Below, in pieces: positions 22,452 through 31,620 of a DNA stretch of 64,000 nucleotides. The stretch is from contig JAQFVV010000012.1 of NCBI GenBank assembly GCA_028023455.1, positions 14,894,364 through 14,958,363 on the forward strand, written 5' to 3'. Position numbers and translations under genes: made by a program. The notes beneath the pieces were generated by a model. The model was not told the origin of the DNA. It searched no databases and worked only from the letters and a program-made list of their open reading frames with translations. Numbering within the stretch: the stretch's first letter is position 1; each line of letters starts with the position of its first letter. This DNA comes from Epiperipatus broadwayi. Its lineage: Eukaryota > Onychophora > Udeonychophora > Euonychophora > Peripatidae.

Positions 22452-24479
22452 ATGAAACGAAAATGCCAAACAATATCGAATTTCTTCATAAAAGATCCAA
22501 AAACTGATACAGAATCGAAAACGATAGTAAAGGATATTTTGAATCAAGTTTTGTTTTCTGTTTCTTCTGATATAACAGAAAATAATGTTGACAACACAAA
22601 TAAGCTGTCCAGTTCCAAAAGTACAAAATAAATGTAGATAGTGACCTTCCTGACTGCTGGAATATGAAATAAGCCAATGAATTCAAAGAAAAATATTGTG
22701 GTTTACTTATTATTGGAAAAAAGCTTGAGTGTGATATCTATACCAAAATCGAGTCAATAAAAATAAAGTCAGCTCATGTGTCAAAAGATTGGAGAAGATG
22801 TAATATTGTTCCAAGTGGAAAAAATAAAATGATTCAACAAGCCTCTCTTCAAAAAAAAATAAAGGAATACTTTTCATCAAAAGCACACCAGATATGTGTG
22901 TTGCAATTAAAAGAAAGTGCAAAAAATGCAATTTCCAAATCCATAGACAAAGCTCATGAAAAGTTTATGAGCTCCACTTGTAAAATTTTCAATATGTTTT
23001 TTGCACTTTAGCAAAACCAAACTGACCATTTTCTGATATTGAACATTTTATAGAATTACAAAAAAAGAATGGGTTAGGTATGGGAGTTGGACTCCATTCT
23101 CGATTTGCAGCTGTCAAAATTGTTGAACATATTGCAAAATAAGAAAAATATCATACAAGCCAGTCCTTATCATTTTTATTAAGGTTGAAGATATAGATTT
23201 TTTACCAACGATTTTTATAGATTTAATGGAATTACAAAACAAAGATGCTGAAACCATTTACACCGCTCTACTACAAAGTCTGCATTTAGTAGGATTTGAT
23301 AATCCATACTTAAAGAATAATTTGATTGGATTTTGTTCAGATGGAGCAAGTATGATCCTGGAAAGATGGTCAGGAGTGAATGTTAAAATAAAAAATCACT
23401 ATCCTGAGTTTATTATTTGCCATTTTTTGAGTCATCGCCTTCAGCTTAGCTGGAGGATTCTACCAAAGACATAAAGCAAATGAATCACTTTAAAGCATTT
23501 ATTGATGAAATATACAAAATCTTCCATCAGTTTAATAAAAACCAAATGGCACTGAATAAAATTTCTACCAATTTGGGAATTGAAGTTCTAAAAATTGGTT
23601 TTTGACCCAAGATGGGCAGCATGGTCATAGATCAGCAGTTGCAACATGGCGAGCCTATCCAGCACTGTATGATTTTTTTTCTACTAATAAGAAATTTTCT
23701 GGAATGGCTAAACATCTTGCCAACAAATATTTTATGAGAGATCTGGCTATAATAATCAATATACTAGAAGAAATGTCTTTGTTGGCAGATGCTCTTCAAG
23801 GAAGAAATGTAAATATATTGCATACTCAACAATTGATTAAGAGAACACTTAAAGCATTTGAATATCAGAGAGAAGAGTGGCACTTACAAAAAAATAATAA
23901 ATGAAACTTGCTCTTCTAAGGAATTCCTGCATATTAATTTTGTTGAAAACAACAAATGTGCGAGCCTTCCCCATCAAAAAGTACTGAATGTATTGAAAAC
24001 AAATATGTCATTAAGATTAATGGATTGTAATAGCATAAGTAATGATATTCAAGATAGAAATCATAAAATTCATCAATTACTTAAACCTGTGAATTCAGAT
24101 GCTTGGAATCTGAAAGAAGTTATAGTTCCTTGGAAAAAATTTGAAGAGAAATTACCAGATTTTTAATGATTTCCATGATTATGTTGAAAATGTTATGAAA
24201 AATCACCAGAAACATGTTGTACCTAAAACAATCCAAAGAGTTAAAAATATAATTAAAATGATTGTTGTGAATTCCGCAGAGGCTGAATGAAGGTTTTCTG
24301 TGATGAACGCAATTTATTCAGATAAAAGAAATCAACTTGAAGTGAAAAATGTGGCAAATCTTCTAGTAATAAATTAGATAGGTCTTCCATTAGATTGTTA
24401 GGACTGCAGTGACTTAGTTCAAGTATGGATAAGAAATAACAACACAGCTGATGATGCTAAAGTCAAAAAGCATCCTTAA
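22452..24479 (+). pseudogene. hAT transposase (KIAA1586-like type), broken
   Basis: The start at 22452 reads MKRKCQTISNFFIKDP, typical of this transposase group. A degraded zinc-finger-like N-terminal region follows (PDCWNMK, LECDIYTK, HVSKDWRRC). LIGFCSDGASMILERWSGV (frame 23226-23474) is the catalytic Asp segment. The C-terminal hAT dimerisation region is readable at 24240-24420 (MIVVNSAEAE, FSVMN, SDKRNQLEVKNVANL). The reading frame changes at least six times and stop codons interrupt it, so the protein is dead. The enzyme would cut and paste the element, making 8-bp duplications as seen here. KIAA1586 is a domesticated relative known from vertebrates. Confidence 0.88.
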
Positions 24480-24794
24480 CCTGAAGAGACATATGATGCA
24501 AATAGAATGTCAATATGAAAATTTCTTGCCAAATAAATAAGTTTTGTTCCAATTATAAAAATGATTTAATTCTTTTTGATTCCATAAGTGAGATTGCAAA
24601 GTACATCATAGCGTGCATGTGCACTGTTTTGTGTATGGGGGGGGGGGGTCATGCAAAATTTCTGAGAAGTCGCCAAAAACATTTAGCTATGAAACCAAGA
24701 AGTGATTTGCTTCCATGGCTTAGAAAGCAGGAAAATAAACAGAATAGGTTCTTAAATACAACCTACCTTTAGAGAACCGGTTCTTGGAAAATTG

Positions 24795-24808
24795 GGATAT
24801 CATCACTG
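24795..24808 (-). repeat. Right terminal inverted repeat of the hAT element
   Basis: GGATATCATCACTG on the plus strand, the inverse of the left terminus. Confidence 0.9.
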
Positions 24809-24816
24809 AACACAGG
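24809..24816. repeat. Right 8-bp target duplication of the hAT element
   Basis: AACACAGG, identical to 21212-21219. Confidence 0.9.
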
Positions 24817-24882
24817 GAAGCCAGAGTAATGAATGGATGCAAAAAGCTTGGTGCATAAAATCCCTATCTAGTGCCTACTCAT

Positions 24883-24937
24883 CCAATATCCCTAGATTAG
24901 TTTTTAACTTGTGGCTTTCATCAGTGAGGAGCCTTGG
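24883..24937 (-). ncRNA. Hammerhead-like ribozyme core, family R1 (first unit, mutated)
   Basis: Minus strand: CTGATGA present, stem I CCAAGG...ATATTGG outer helix kept, but the GAAA box reads AAAA and the triplet reads AUC. Probably inactive. Confidence 0.55.
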
Positions 24938-25524
24938 ATCTGAGAGTACTGCACCTAGATCTTAGGATCTAATGCAATCCTCCAGCAGTCACCTTTTACT
25001 TTTTTAGTTAACTATACAGTTTTGAGTTCAAAATGAAAACACAATAATGTTTTCAATTCAAGCTCATTTGTTTGTATAGTCATATAGATGTGAACTCAGT
25101 TCAGCATCTATACATTTTGGTGTCTTTGGTTCTTTTATAATTACTAAACATCACATGGTCACCATTCTTTATGCTTACACAAGCTGATAACAGAGGCAAA
25201 ACTCTCCATACAATAGTGCCACTCAATGCAAGCCAGACTAATTAATGAATGCAGAAAGGTTTGTGCTTAAAACCCTTTGCCCCCCAGTATGACTTTTGTA
25301 CAACTATCTAGAAATTTCGACTTTCAGCTGAGTTTGTGCGTAATTGGTAAAGGTCATACATACAGGACTTACTTCTTTCTTTGCGCCATTTTCTTTTCTA
25401 CGAGAATATCTAAGAATTTTTTCTGTACGACAATTTTTAGATTTTTTATGAATATTTTTAACGAAGGGTACCTAAAATTTTTTTATTTTTATCCATTTTA
25501 AATATTGTAAAAAAGTTATTCCAC

Positions 25525-25627
25525 AATGGTTGCATCAATTACCGAAGATTTTAGTTCTGATTTTCCGTCGAAGTTGTCTGCGATTCTGGGCCATCTTCTC
25601 ACAAACATTTCTGGATAATGTTCAAGG
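25525..25627. other. CpG-rich patch open on both strands
   Basis: On the plus strand ATGGTTGCATC opens 30 codons (MVASITEDFSSDFPSKLSAI...). On the minus strand the same DNA reads EHYPEMFVRRWPRIADNFDG through to a stop at 25525. Both look protein-like and CpGs are kept. It lies in the 5' part of the piggyBac insert, so it may encode part of an N-terminal region. I cannot choose the strand. Confidence 0.25.
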
Positions 25628-25748
25628 GTATGCAATTACTTTTTTTTTATTTATTTTTTTATTTATTTTTTGATAAATTATAAAATTTTATATGTGCCGA
25701 GACAAGTAAATATGCTATAGAATGATAAATTATAAAATTTTATATGTG

Positions 25749-25955
25749 CTGAGACAAATAAATATGCTGTAGAATGGAAGAAAGTTCGGGATTGGGGTAA
25801 TCTGTCACCCCATGAGCTGATGCATTTTTTGGCATGATTATAAATATGAATAGTGTATCACGCATGACCAAGTTTGAATTTATGGACGAATTATTGCATC
25901 AGCCCAGACTTGCTAAAGTTATAACCCGCAATTGATTTGTGTCAATTTTAGGCAA
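25749..25955 (+). pseudogene. N-terminal fragment of a piggyBac-type transposase
   Basis: Readings ETNKYAVEWKKVRDWGNLSP, then HELMHF, FFGMIINMNSV, and MDELLHQPRLAKVITRN followed by FVSILGK match the first conserved block of the DDE domain of piggyBac transposases (a T-x-x-E-L-x-x-F-x-G-I/L start, a P-x-x-x-x-M-S-R-N/x-R-F-like end). One frame change and an in-frame stop (at the Arg of the RNRF-like motif) are present. No catalytic Asp is retained. A 55-bp duplication precedes it (25667-25765). Confidence 0.6.
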
Positions 25956-25957
25956 GT

Positions 25958-26363
25958 AATATAGGATATTGTATACAGATTTTCTGGCTTTCTCAATCCA
26001 TCCACTCTATGTTAATGCCATGTACTTGAACTCAGCCTTTCTTCATATCTTTTATGCAAAATAATAAATATATTTATATACAAGTTTATTCTACACAACT
26101 GGAATCTCATGTAATATAGGATATTTTATACACACTTTCTGGTTTCATCAATCCATACACTCTGTGTTACAGTGCCATGTATTTGAACTCAGCCTTTCTT
26201 CATATCTTTTATGCAAAATAATAAATATATTTATATACAAGTTTATTCTACACAACTGGAATTTCATGTAATATAGGATATTTTATACAGACTTTCTGCC
26301 TTCATCAATCCATCCTCTCTGTGTTACAGTGCCATGTATTTGAACTCAGCCTTTCTTCCACAC
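25958..26363. repeat. 155-bp tandem repeat, about 2.6 copies
   Basis: TAATATAGGATATT starts copies at 25958, 26112 and 26269 (spacing 154 and 157). Each copy also has TTGAACTCAGCCTTTCTTC and a TTTATATACAAGTTTATTC block. No coding content seen. Confidence 0.85.
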
Positions 26364-26907
26364 ATGTAATCATTGTTAATAATAATAAAAAATTATCTTT
26401 ATTGATTTATTTTTATTCATTTTATTGTTTATGAGTTTGATTTTTTTTTTTAATACACTGTTTTTTTTTTTAATACACTGTTCTGTTACTTTTTTCTCCA
26501 CTAAAAACCATTCATATTGTTATAGATACTTTTGCACAAATGAACACATCTGGCTCTAGAATGAAAATGGACCACAGCAAGGCCGCTGTTTTAGTAATTT
26601 TTTCAGTGAAAAATTACCTCAGGTAAGACTTCCAATACATCATTTTTTTTTGTAATTTTGTGACAGATGTGATGAAGCTGTTTATGAAATTGTCATTTTA
26701 TCATTTGAATTTCAAAATTTAGGATTTGTGAATCAGTGTAAAAAAAAAAAAAAAATAAAACTATTAAAAATATTTTTTTTCTTAACTTTTTCTTTATGAA
26801 ATGAATGCATGTTTTTTTTATATTTATTACATCCAAACACAAAATATCTAAGTTATTAGAGTTAGGGTAAATTTTTCTAAAAATTAACAATGGCCGCCTG
26901 GTTTTCA
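26364..26907. other. AT-rich end of the piggyBac insert
   Basis: Long A and T runs and a short duplicated TTTTTTTTTAATACACTGTT. The segment near 26575 (AAAATGGACCACAGCAAGGCCGC) is GC-richer but I cannot assign it. Confidence 0.4.
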
Positions 26908-26931
26908 AATCCCTATCCAGTGCCTACTCAT

Positions 26932-26986
26932 TCAATATTCCCAGACTAGTTTCTAGCATGTGGCTTTCATCAGTGAGGGGCCTTGG
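26932..26986 (-). ncRNA. Hammerhead ribozyme core, family R1 (best-kept unit)
   Basis: On the minus strand all three conserved boxes are intact: CTGATGA, GAAA and the GUC triplet. Stem II is AGC/GCU with a CACAU loop. Stem III is AC/GU with a UA loop. Stem I is CUCA/UGGG with an outer CCAA side. The pair at positions 10.1/11.1 is A-A instead of G-C, which may lower activity. The layout is type I with a very short stem III, as in animal retrozymes. Confidence 0.68.
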
Positions 26987-27145
26987 ATCTGAGATCTACA
27001 TGACTATACAAGCAAATGAGCTTGAATTGAAAACATTATTGTGTTTTTATTTTGGACTCGAAGCTGTATAGTTAATCAAAAAAATAAAAGGTGGTTGCTG
27101 GAGGGTTGGATTAGATTCTAAGATCTAGATGCAGTGCACTCAGAT

Positions 27146-27198
27146 CCAAGGCTCCTTACTGATGAAAGCCAAAAGCTAAAAACTAGTCTGGGGACAAT
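27146..27198 (+). ncRNA. Hammerhead-like ribozyme core, family R1 (inverted unit)
   Basis: Plus strand: stem I UCCUUA pairing with UGGGGA, CTGATGA, stem II AGC/GCU, AAAA in place of GAAA, GUC triplet. One key base is lost. Confidence 0.55.
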
Positions 27199-27696
27199 CG
27201 ATGAATAGGCACTACATAGGGATTTTATACACAAACCTTTCTGTAGCCATTGACTGCTTTGGCTTGCAATGAATGGTGTTACTGTATGGAGATTTTTGCC
27301 TCTGTGTTATACGCTTGTGTAAGCATAAAAATGGTGATCACATGATATTTAGTGGTTTTAAGATACATACCAAACAAAATAACCTTTCCCATCATTCATT
27401 TGAAAAAACAACTTCCTTTAGCATCTTGATGTTATATGATTAGTATAGCGGTAAGCAGTATTTAATTTTTTATTGTAGATTATGTATACTTCAGAGCTAA
27501 ATTCAGCAAGAGAAAGGAAAGGTTGTGAATTCATCATAAAACTTATGATCAATAACAAACTAGTGATCTTTAGAATGAAATCAAAATATCAATGAATTTA
27601 GATTCGAACTCAGACTTTCACACAACTCTCAACTATCCATGCCATCTCATATTGCTGACCCACCTGATCATACACATGTTGAAAAGATAAATAATC

Positions 27697-27740
27697 ACCA
27701 ATAGACGTATTTCATGCTAAACCAGCAATCATCAGTTGGT
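27697..27740 (-). ncRNA. Hammerhead-like ribozyme core, family B copy A
   Basis: Minus strand: stem I ACCAA/UUGGU, CTGATGA, stem II UGCU/AGCA with a loop GGUUU-like, GAAA, then a GUC triplet followed by two extra bases before the stem I strand. All conserved boxes present; the two-base offset after GUC is unusual. Confidence 0.58.
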
Positions 27741-28189
27741 TTAGATTATTATCCTCACACATATATACAATCAGTGCTCAGCTTTATATTAAGATAGCCA
27801 ATCTTCATACTTTAATAGACAGGCTTCAAATTACTCCAACCTACAAGTCTTCAGCCATCCATTTCATTGAAAATATGATGATGGAATGTTCAAAGCCCAT
27901 GTTAGTGCCAAGGTTGTCATCCTACTCATGTTGACTGTTAAGTCATTCTGACCCCTCATGTTGTACTGGAGAATAATCCATTTACATACATATGCGAGGG
28001 ATGGCAGACCTTTAGCGCACTATGTTTTAAATATGTAAATTAATACACTGAACAAGTTTACACACACCTGCACATATATATTGTAATATAAGGGATTCAA
28101 ACTTATACTTTCACACAACCCTCAACTCTCCATGACATCTCATATTGCTGACCCACCTGATCATACACATGTTGAAAAGATAAATAATC

Positions 28190-28233
28190 ACCAATATATG
28201 TATGTCATGCTAAACCAGCAATCATCAGTTGGT
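28190..28233 (-). ncRNA. Hammerhead-like ribozyme core, family B copy B, mutated
   Basis: Minus strand: stem I ACCAA/UUGGU and CTGATGA intact, but GAAA reads GACA. Probably inactive. Confidence 0.5.
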
Positions 28234-28527
28234 CAGATTACTATCCTCACACATACATACAATCAGTGCTCAGCTTTATATTAAGATAGCCAGTCTTATT
28301 TTAATGGACAGGCTTCGAACTACTCCAACCCACAACTTTTCAGCCATCCGACAACCTTAGCACTAACGTGGGCTTTGAACGTTCCATTATTAGATTTTCT
28401 ATGAAATGGATGGCTGAAGAGTTGTGGATTGGAGAAGTTTGAAGCCTGTCCATTAAAGTATGAAGATTGGCTATCTTAATATAAAGCTGAGCACTGATTG
28501 TATATATGTGTGAGGATAGTAATCTGG

Positions 28528-28571
28528 ACCAATTGATGATTGCTGGTTTAGCATGAAATACGTATATTGGT
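28528..28571 (+). ncRNA. Hammerhead-like ribozyme core, family B copy C, mutated
   Basis: Plus strand: stem I ACCAA/UUGGU, core reads TTGATGA (the first C is T), GAAA intact, stem III AUA/UAU around CG. Loss of the invariant C should impair cleavage. Confidence 0.5.
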
Positions 28572-28607
28572 GATTATTTATCTTTTCAACATGTGTATGA
28601 TCAGGTG

Positions 28608-28672
28608 GGTCAGCAATATAAGATGGCATGGAGATTTGAGGGTTGTGTGAAAGTCGGAGTTCGAATCCGTTA
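28608..28672 (+). promoter_or_regulatory. tRNA-like Pol III box in family B copy C
   Basis: GGAGTTCGAATCC at about 28657-28669 fits the B-box consensus GGTTCGANNCC closely, and GATGGCATGGAGA about 38 bases upstream resembles an A-box. Copies A and B hold decayed versions. This suggests a tRNA-derived SINE part fused to a hammerhead part; not proven. Confidence 0.35.
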
Positions 28673-28726
28673 TATTACATTATATATGTGCAGGTGTGAG
28701 TAAGCCTATACAGTGTATTAATTTAC

Positions 28727-30410
28727 AATGAACTTAAAATAATATAAACAAAATGGTAAATAACTGATCTGGAATTACTTTGATAGTTCAAGCTCAAAGC
28801 AGAAACCTTTCACGAAGCAAGCCAGCATGAATAGAAGGGTTAGCCTTTATTAAAACAAGTCACAAGATCCTTAAACCGCTATTTATTCTGACAACCATTT
28901 TCCGGCAATAAAAATATATACTGTACATAACATTCCTGGAAATAAATTTTATTGGATAGTTGCAGTAAAGCTATTCCTGAGAATGATTTTATTATCCAAT
29001 CTTCCTAACACTTTCCAATTTATAATAATCGAAAGTCGGTTAAGCACACACTTTTAAAAAAACAACAACAACCTGACTTTATGAAAACTTTTCTTTATAC
29101 AGTCTTCGTATTTTATGATTAAATAGTTAATGTTAATAAATAGAACTAAGTAAATACAATACACTAATATTTTTTATTAGTCATTCATTAGACTAGATAC
29201 TATCCAATAATGAATAACAATGTGTAATATTTTTTGCATGCGTGGTGTAGTGAAAATTATACTACAGAAATATTCATTATTAAATAAATACAGTATTTCA
29301 ATTAACAGAAATTAATATTTATATACTTTTATAAAATTTTATTGTTGAAGATTAATTGTTAATAAAGTACGTAAGATTACGACCCACATTTTTTTTACTA
29401 TTAATACATGCCTGTAAAATAGTTCCAACTAATGAGAATGCGTTATATGAAAGCAAGTTAAATTAACTTAGCAATAATAGATGTATCTCAATACTTTTTA
29501 ATTAAAAAATAAATAAACAAGAAAATACGCACCTAAAAAACGTTAAGGTGAAAATACTGACGTGATGATGAGTATATTTTGAAGTTAATTTTTTACAAAT
29601 GCGAATTATTTTAAACCTTCCAGAGATTGCATCCGCCATTTTGTTTGAAGCCCTCTAGAGGAGTTTCGTGTAACAACAATTCATAAATATTTATGTCACG
29701 ATTTGATAAATTTCAAACAAAATACAATTTACGGATGGATAATTAAGTAATTTTATCTAACACTCACTTTTATTATATATGAATTTATCATCCAAAACAC
29801 TTGGTTTCTCAATGCAATCAGAAGGTCAACTTATGAGTGCAATTTAGCTTTATAATAAATGTGAATAGTTTGCTTAACAAATAAACATTTAATGTTCTAA
29901 ATCAATTAATTAACTAATAGAAGACAATGACAGTATTGTTAAAAATATTACATTATAGAGATAAAATTCTGTTGCCATCTGCTTATAAGATCAGGTGGCA
30001 TTTAAGTACTAACTAAAGTTCTTAGTTAACCATAGCAATTTCAGTAGGCCCAAGAGGATTTCTCTTCATATTTCAAACGTGAGAGTCATTTCGGGAATTC
30101 TTAGTTCTGGCATATATATACAAAATAGATACCGTGATTTTAGTAGCCTGCATATTTTCTTGTCTATTTGTTCTTTAATTCAGATAATTTTAAAAAAATA
30201 CTTTCATTTTCTGCGTTGTCAACCTCTAAGGATTTTTTGAAAACAATATATATATATGTAGATATTTATAGCATGGTTTGTTGCTCAATAAGTTAGGTAT
30301 GTAATGTAATGCTGAGGTAGGCTGAGCAATTTATACTAAATTCAGCCTCCAATTTTTTCTCTGAATTTGAACATAAATTTGCTGAGATAAATTATATAGA
30401 TTCTATGAAA
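28727..30410. other. AT-rich spacer with one CpG-richer patch
   Basis: Mostly AT-rich. A short family B hairpin fragment (GGTGTAGTGAAAATTA) is at about 29245. A CpG-richer patch at 29520-29690 is listed separately. Confidence 0.5.
29520..29690 (-). promoter_or_regulatory. Possible promoter or first exon with ATGGCGGAT
   Basis: Eight CpGs in about 200 bp stand out locally. On the minus strand AACAAAATGGCGGATGC (around 29639) gives a good start context and overlaps an AAnATGGCGG motif like those bound by YY1 at animal promoters. The frame reads MADAISGRFKIIRI and stays open for 45 codons. A weak donor-like AAGGTTTA follows after eight codons. No downstream exon was found. Confidence 0.25.
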
Positions 30411-31620
30411 TCTATAGTGCTGAACATAATTGCCAAATGGATTAAAAACGACCTTGGATGTAAGATATTAGAGAAATGAATAAAACATGAATGGCCAAAA
30501 GGATGACATTATGTAATGAGACCAACCTGGAATGTATGTGAAAGTTCATCAGCATGTAATGGTTGCATACTTATGATTGACTGTGTACTTATACCAATGG
30601 AAGACCGAAAACAGATGCTTGAATTACTACACAATGTAGTGCTGAATAGTTTTATAGTTGCCAAATGAACTAAAAATAACCTGGATATAAGGTACTAGAG
30701 AAATTGATAATAACATGGATAGCTAAAAAGATGAACTAATTATATAGTAAGATCAATCTGGAATGTATACAAAAGTTTGTCAATGTGTAATGGTTGCATA
30801 CTTATGATCCATCATGTACTTATACCAATGGAAGTTTGAAAGCAGGTGATTGAATTCCTGCATAATGAACACCCAGAAGATCATATATTTTGTGCCTTAC
30901 TATAAGCAAAGAAATCAAGAAAGTAGTGAAATATTGTGTAAAATGAAAACTTTAGCAAGATCATGTCTTGTAGCCTAATATAAGCAAGGAAATTGGAAAA
31001 ATGGTAAAGCATTGTGCAGAATATTAATCTACTGTAAACCTGCCACTGAAAAATTGGAACCAAGTCAAAATCTAAGAAAACTTGGCAAAGACTTTTCATT
31101 AACTAGCCAGGGCTATGAAAGGCTATATCTTTTAGATCATTATAAACTTGGGTTCAAGTGGACAGAATATAAATTCATCAAAAATACCAGTTCAGATTTT
31201 GTTGTAAGTAAAGGAAATTTTCACAAATCATGGATATCCTGAAACTATTGTGATAGACAATGGAACAGAGGTGGACAATGGGATATGTCATCACAACATT
31301 ATTGTACCATCCTGAATCAAATAGCCTAGCCAAAAAGGTGATCCAACAACTTAAATCAACACTAAATAAAATTACATACAATGATATCAATGAAACATTA
31401 TTGGATTCAACATTTCACTACTTGTATAAAAAAGATCCTGGCAGAAATATCAATGCTATGAAATTTTTGCACATGTGTCAGTGTTAATACCTGCTATATT
31501 CATGGGAACAATGCTTGCACTATCAAACAGACATAGGCTTATAAACAATTTACCTGGTAACAATGCTGCTGCAACTTGGGATTATAATTTAATAGATTTA
31601 TAATAGAACTATTTGGTTAT
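30411..31620 (+). pseudogene. Ty3/gypsy integrase relic (gypsy-3)
   Basis: A segment resembling the H2C2 region (30411-30870) is duplicated in tandem (unit about 240 bp; CTTATGATTGACTGTGTACTTATACC and its variant). The core follows: KWTEYKFIKNTSSDFVV, then GYPETIVIDNGTE at about 31240-31268 with the second catalytic Asp, and YHPESNSLAKKVIQQLK (frame 31260-31487) where the catalytic Glu reads Lys. The C-terminal RHRLIN...TWDYNLIDL ends near 31600 and matches 39830-39905. Stops and shifts throughout. Confidence 0.7.

Larger units (their letters stand above)
21220..24808 (+). mobile_element. hAT-superfamily DNA transposon, complete ends, inactive
   Basis: The 3589-bp element starts CAGTGATGATATCC and ends with its exact inverted copy GGATATCATCACTG, a 14-bp terminal inverted repeat. 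It is flanked by a perfect 8-bp duplication AACACAGG. Subterminal GAACCGGTT-like motifs occur near both ends (21290 and 24775). The transposase (22452-24479) is broken. The first 1.2 kb is non-coding and carries a tRNA-like insertion. The right flank is the start of a hammerhead repeat of family R1, so the hAT jumped into or next to that array. Confidence 0.93.
25271..26907 (+). mobile_element. piggyBac-like transposon relic inserted in the R1 array
   Basis: The second R1 unit is interrupted after GTGCTTAAAA (25270) and resumes at AAATCCCTATCC (26908). The insert starts CCCTTTGCCCCCCAGTATG after a TTAA, which fits the TTAA target choice of piggyBac and its usual CCY start. It holds an N-terminal transposase fragment (25749-25955). 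The catalytic C-terminal part is missing; in its place are 155-bp tandem repeats (25958-26363). The right end is not clearly a terminal repeat, so it may be truncated. Confidence 0.6.
24818..27380. repeat. Family R1 array: about 411-bp hammerhead units, two direct then one inverted, split by piggyBac
   Basis: The block GCCAGA-TAAT...ATGCA-AAAG-TT recurs at 24820 and 25230. Hammerhead cores lie at 24883-24937 and 26932-26986. Removing the inserted piggyBac (about 1637 bp) puts the cores 412 bp apart, so this is a tandem dimer. At about 26994 the sequence switches to the inverse orientation (the block AGCTTGAATTGAAAACATTATTGTG is the inverse of 25040-25075), with a third core on the plus strand at 27146-27198. 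The left end is lost at the hAT border. The limit near 27380 is where homology fades. Confidence 0.75.
27600..28726. repeat. Family B cluster: two direct copies and one inverted copy, the last two forming a palindrome
   Basis: Copy A (about 27600-27890) and copy B (28033-28349) read the same way; copy C (28351-28726) is their inverse. B and C make inverted arms of about 317 bp with a 58-bp spacer. Shared blocks include CCCACCTGATCATACACATG, TGCTAAACCAGCAATC and ACAATCAGTGCTCAGC. Each copy holds a hammerhead-like core and, about 90 bp away, a tRNA B-box-like GAGTTCGAATCC or its decayed form. Confidence 0.8.
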
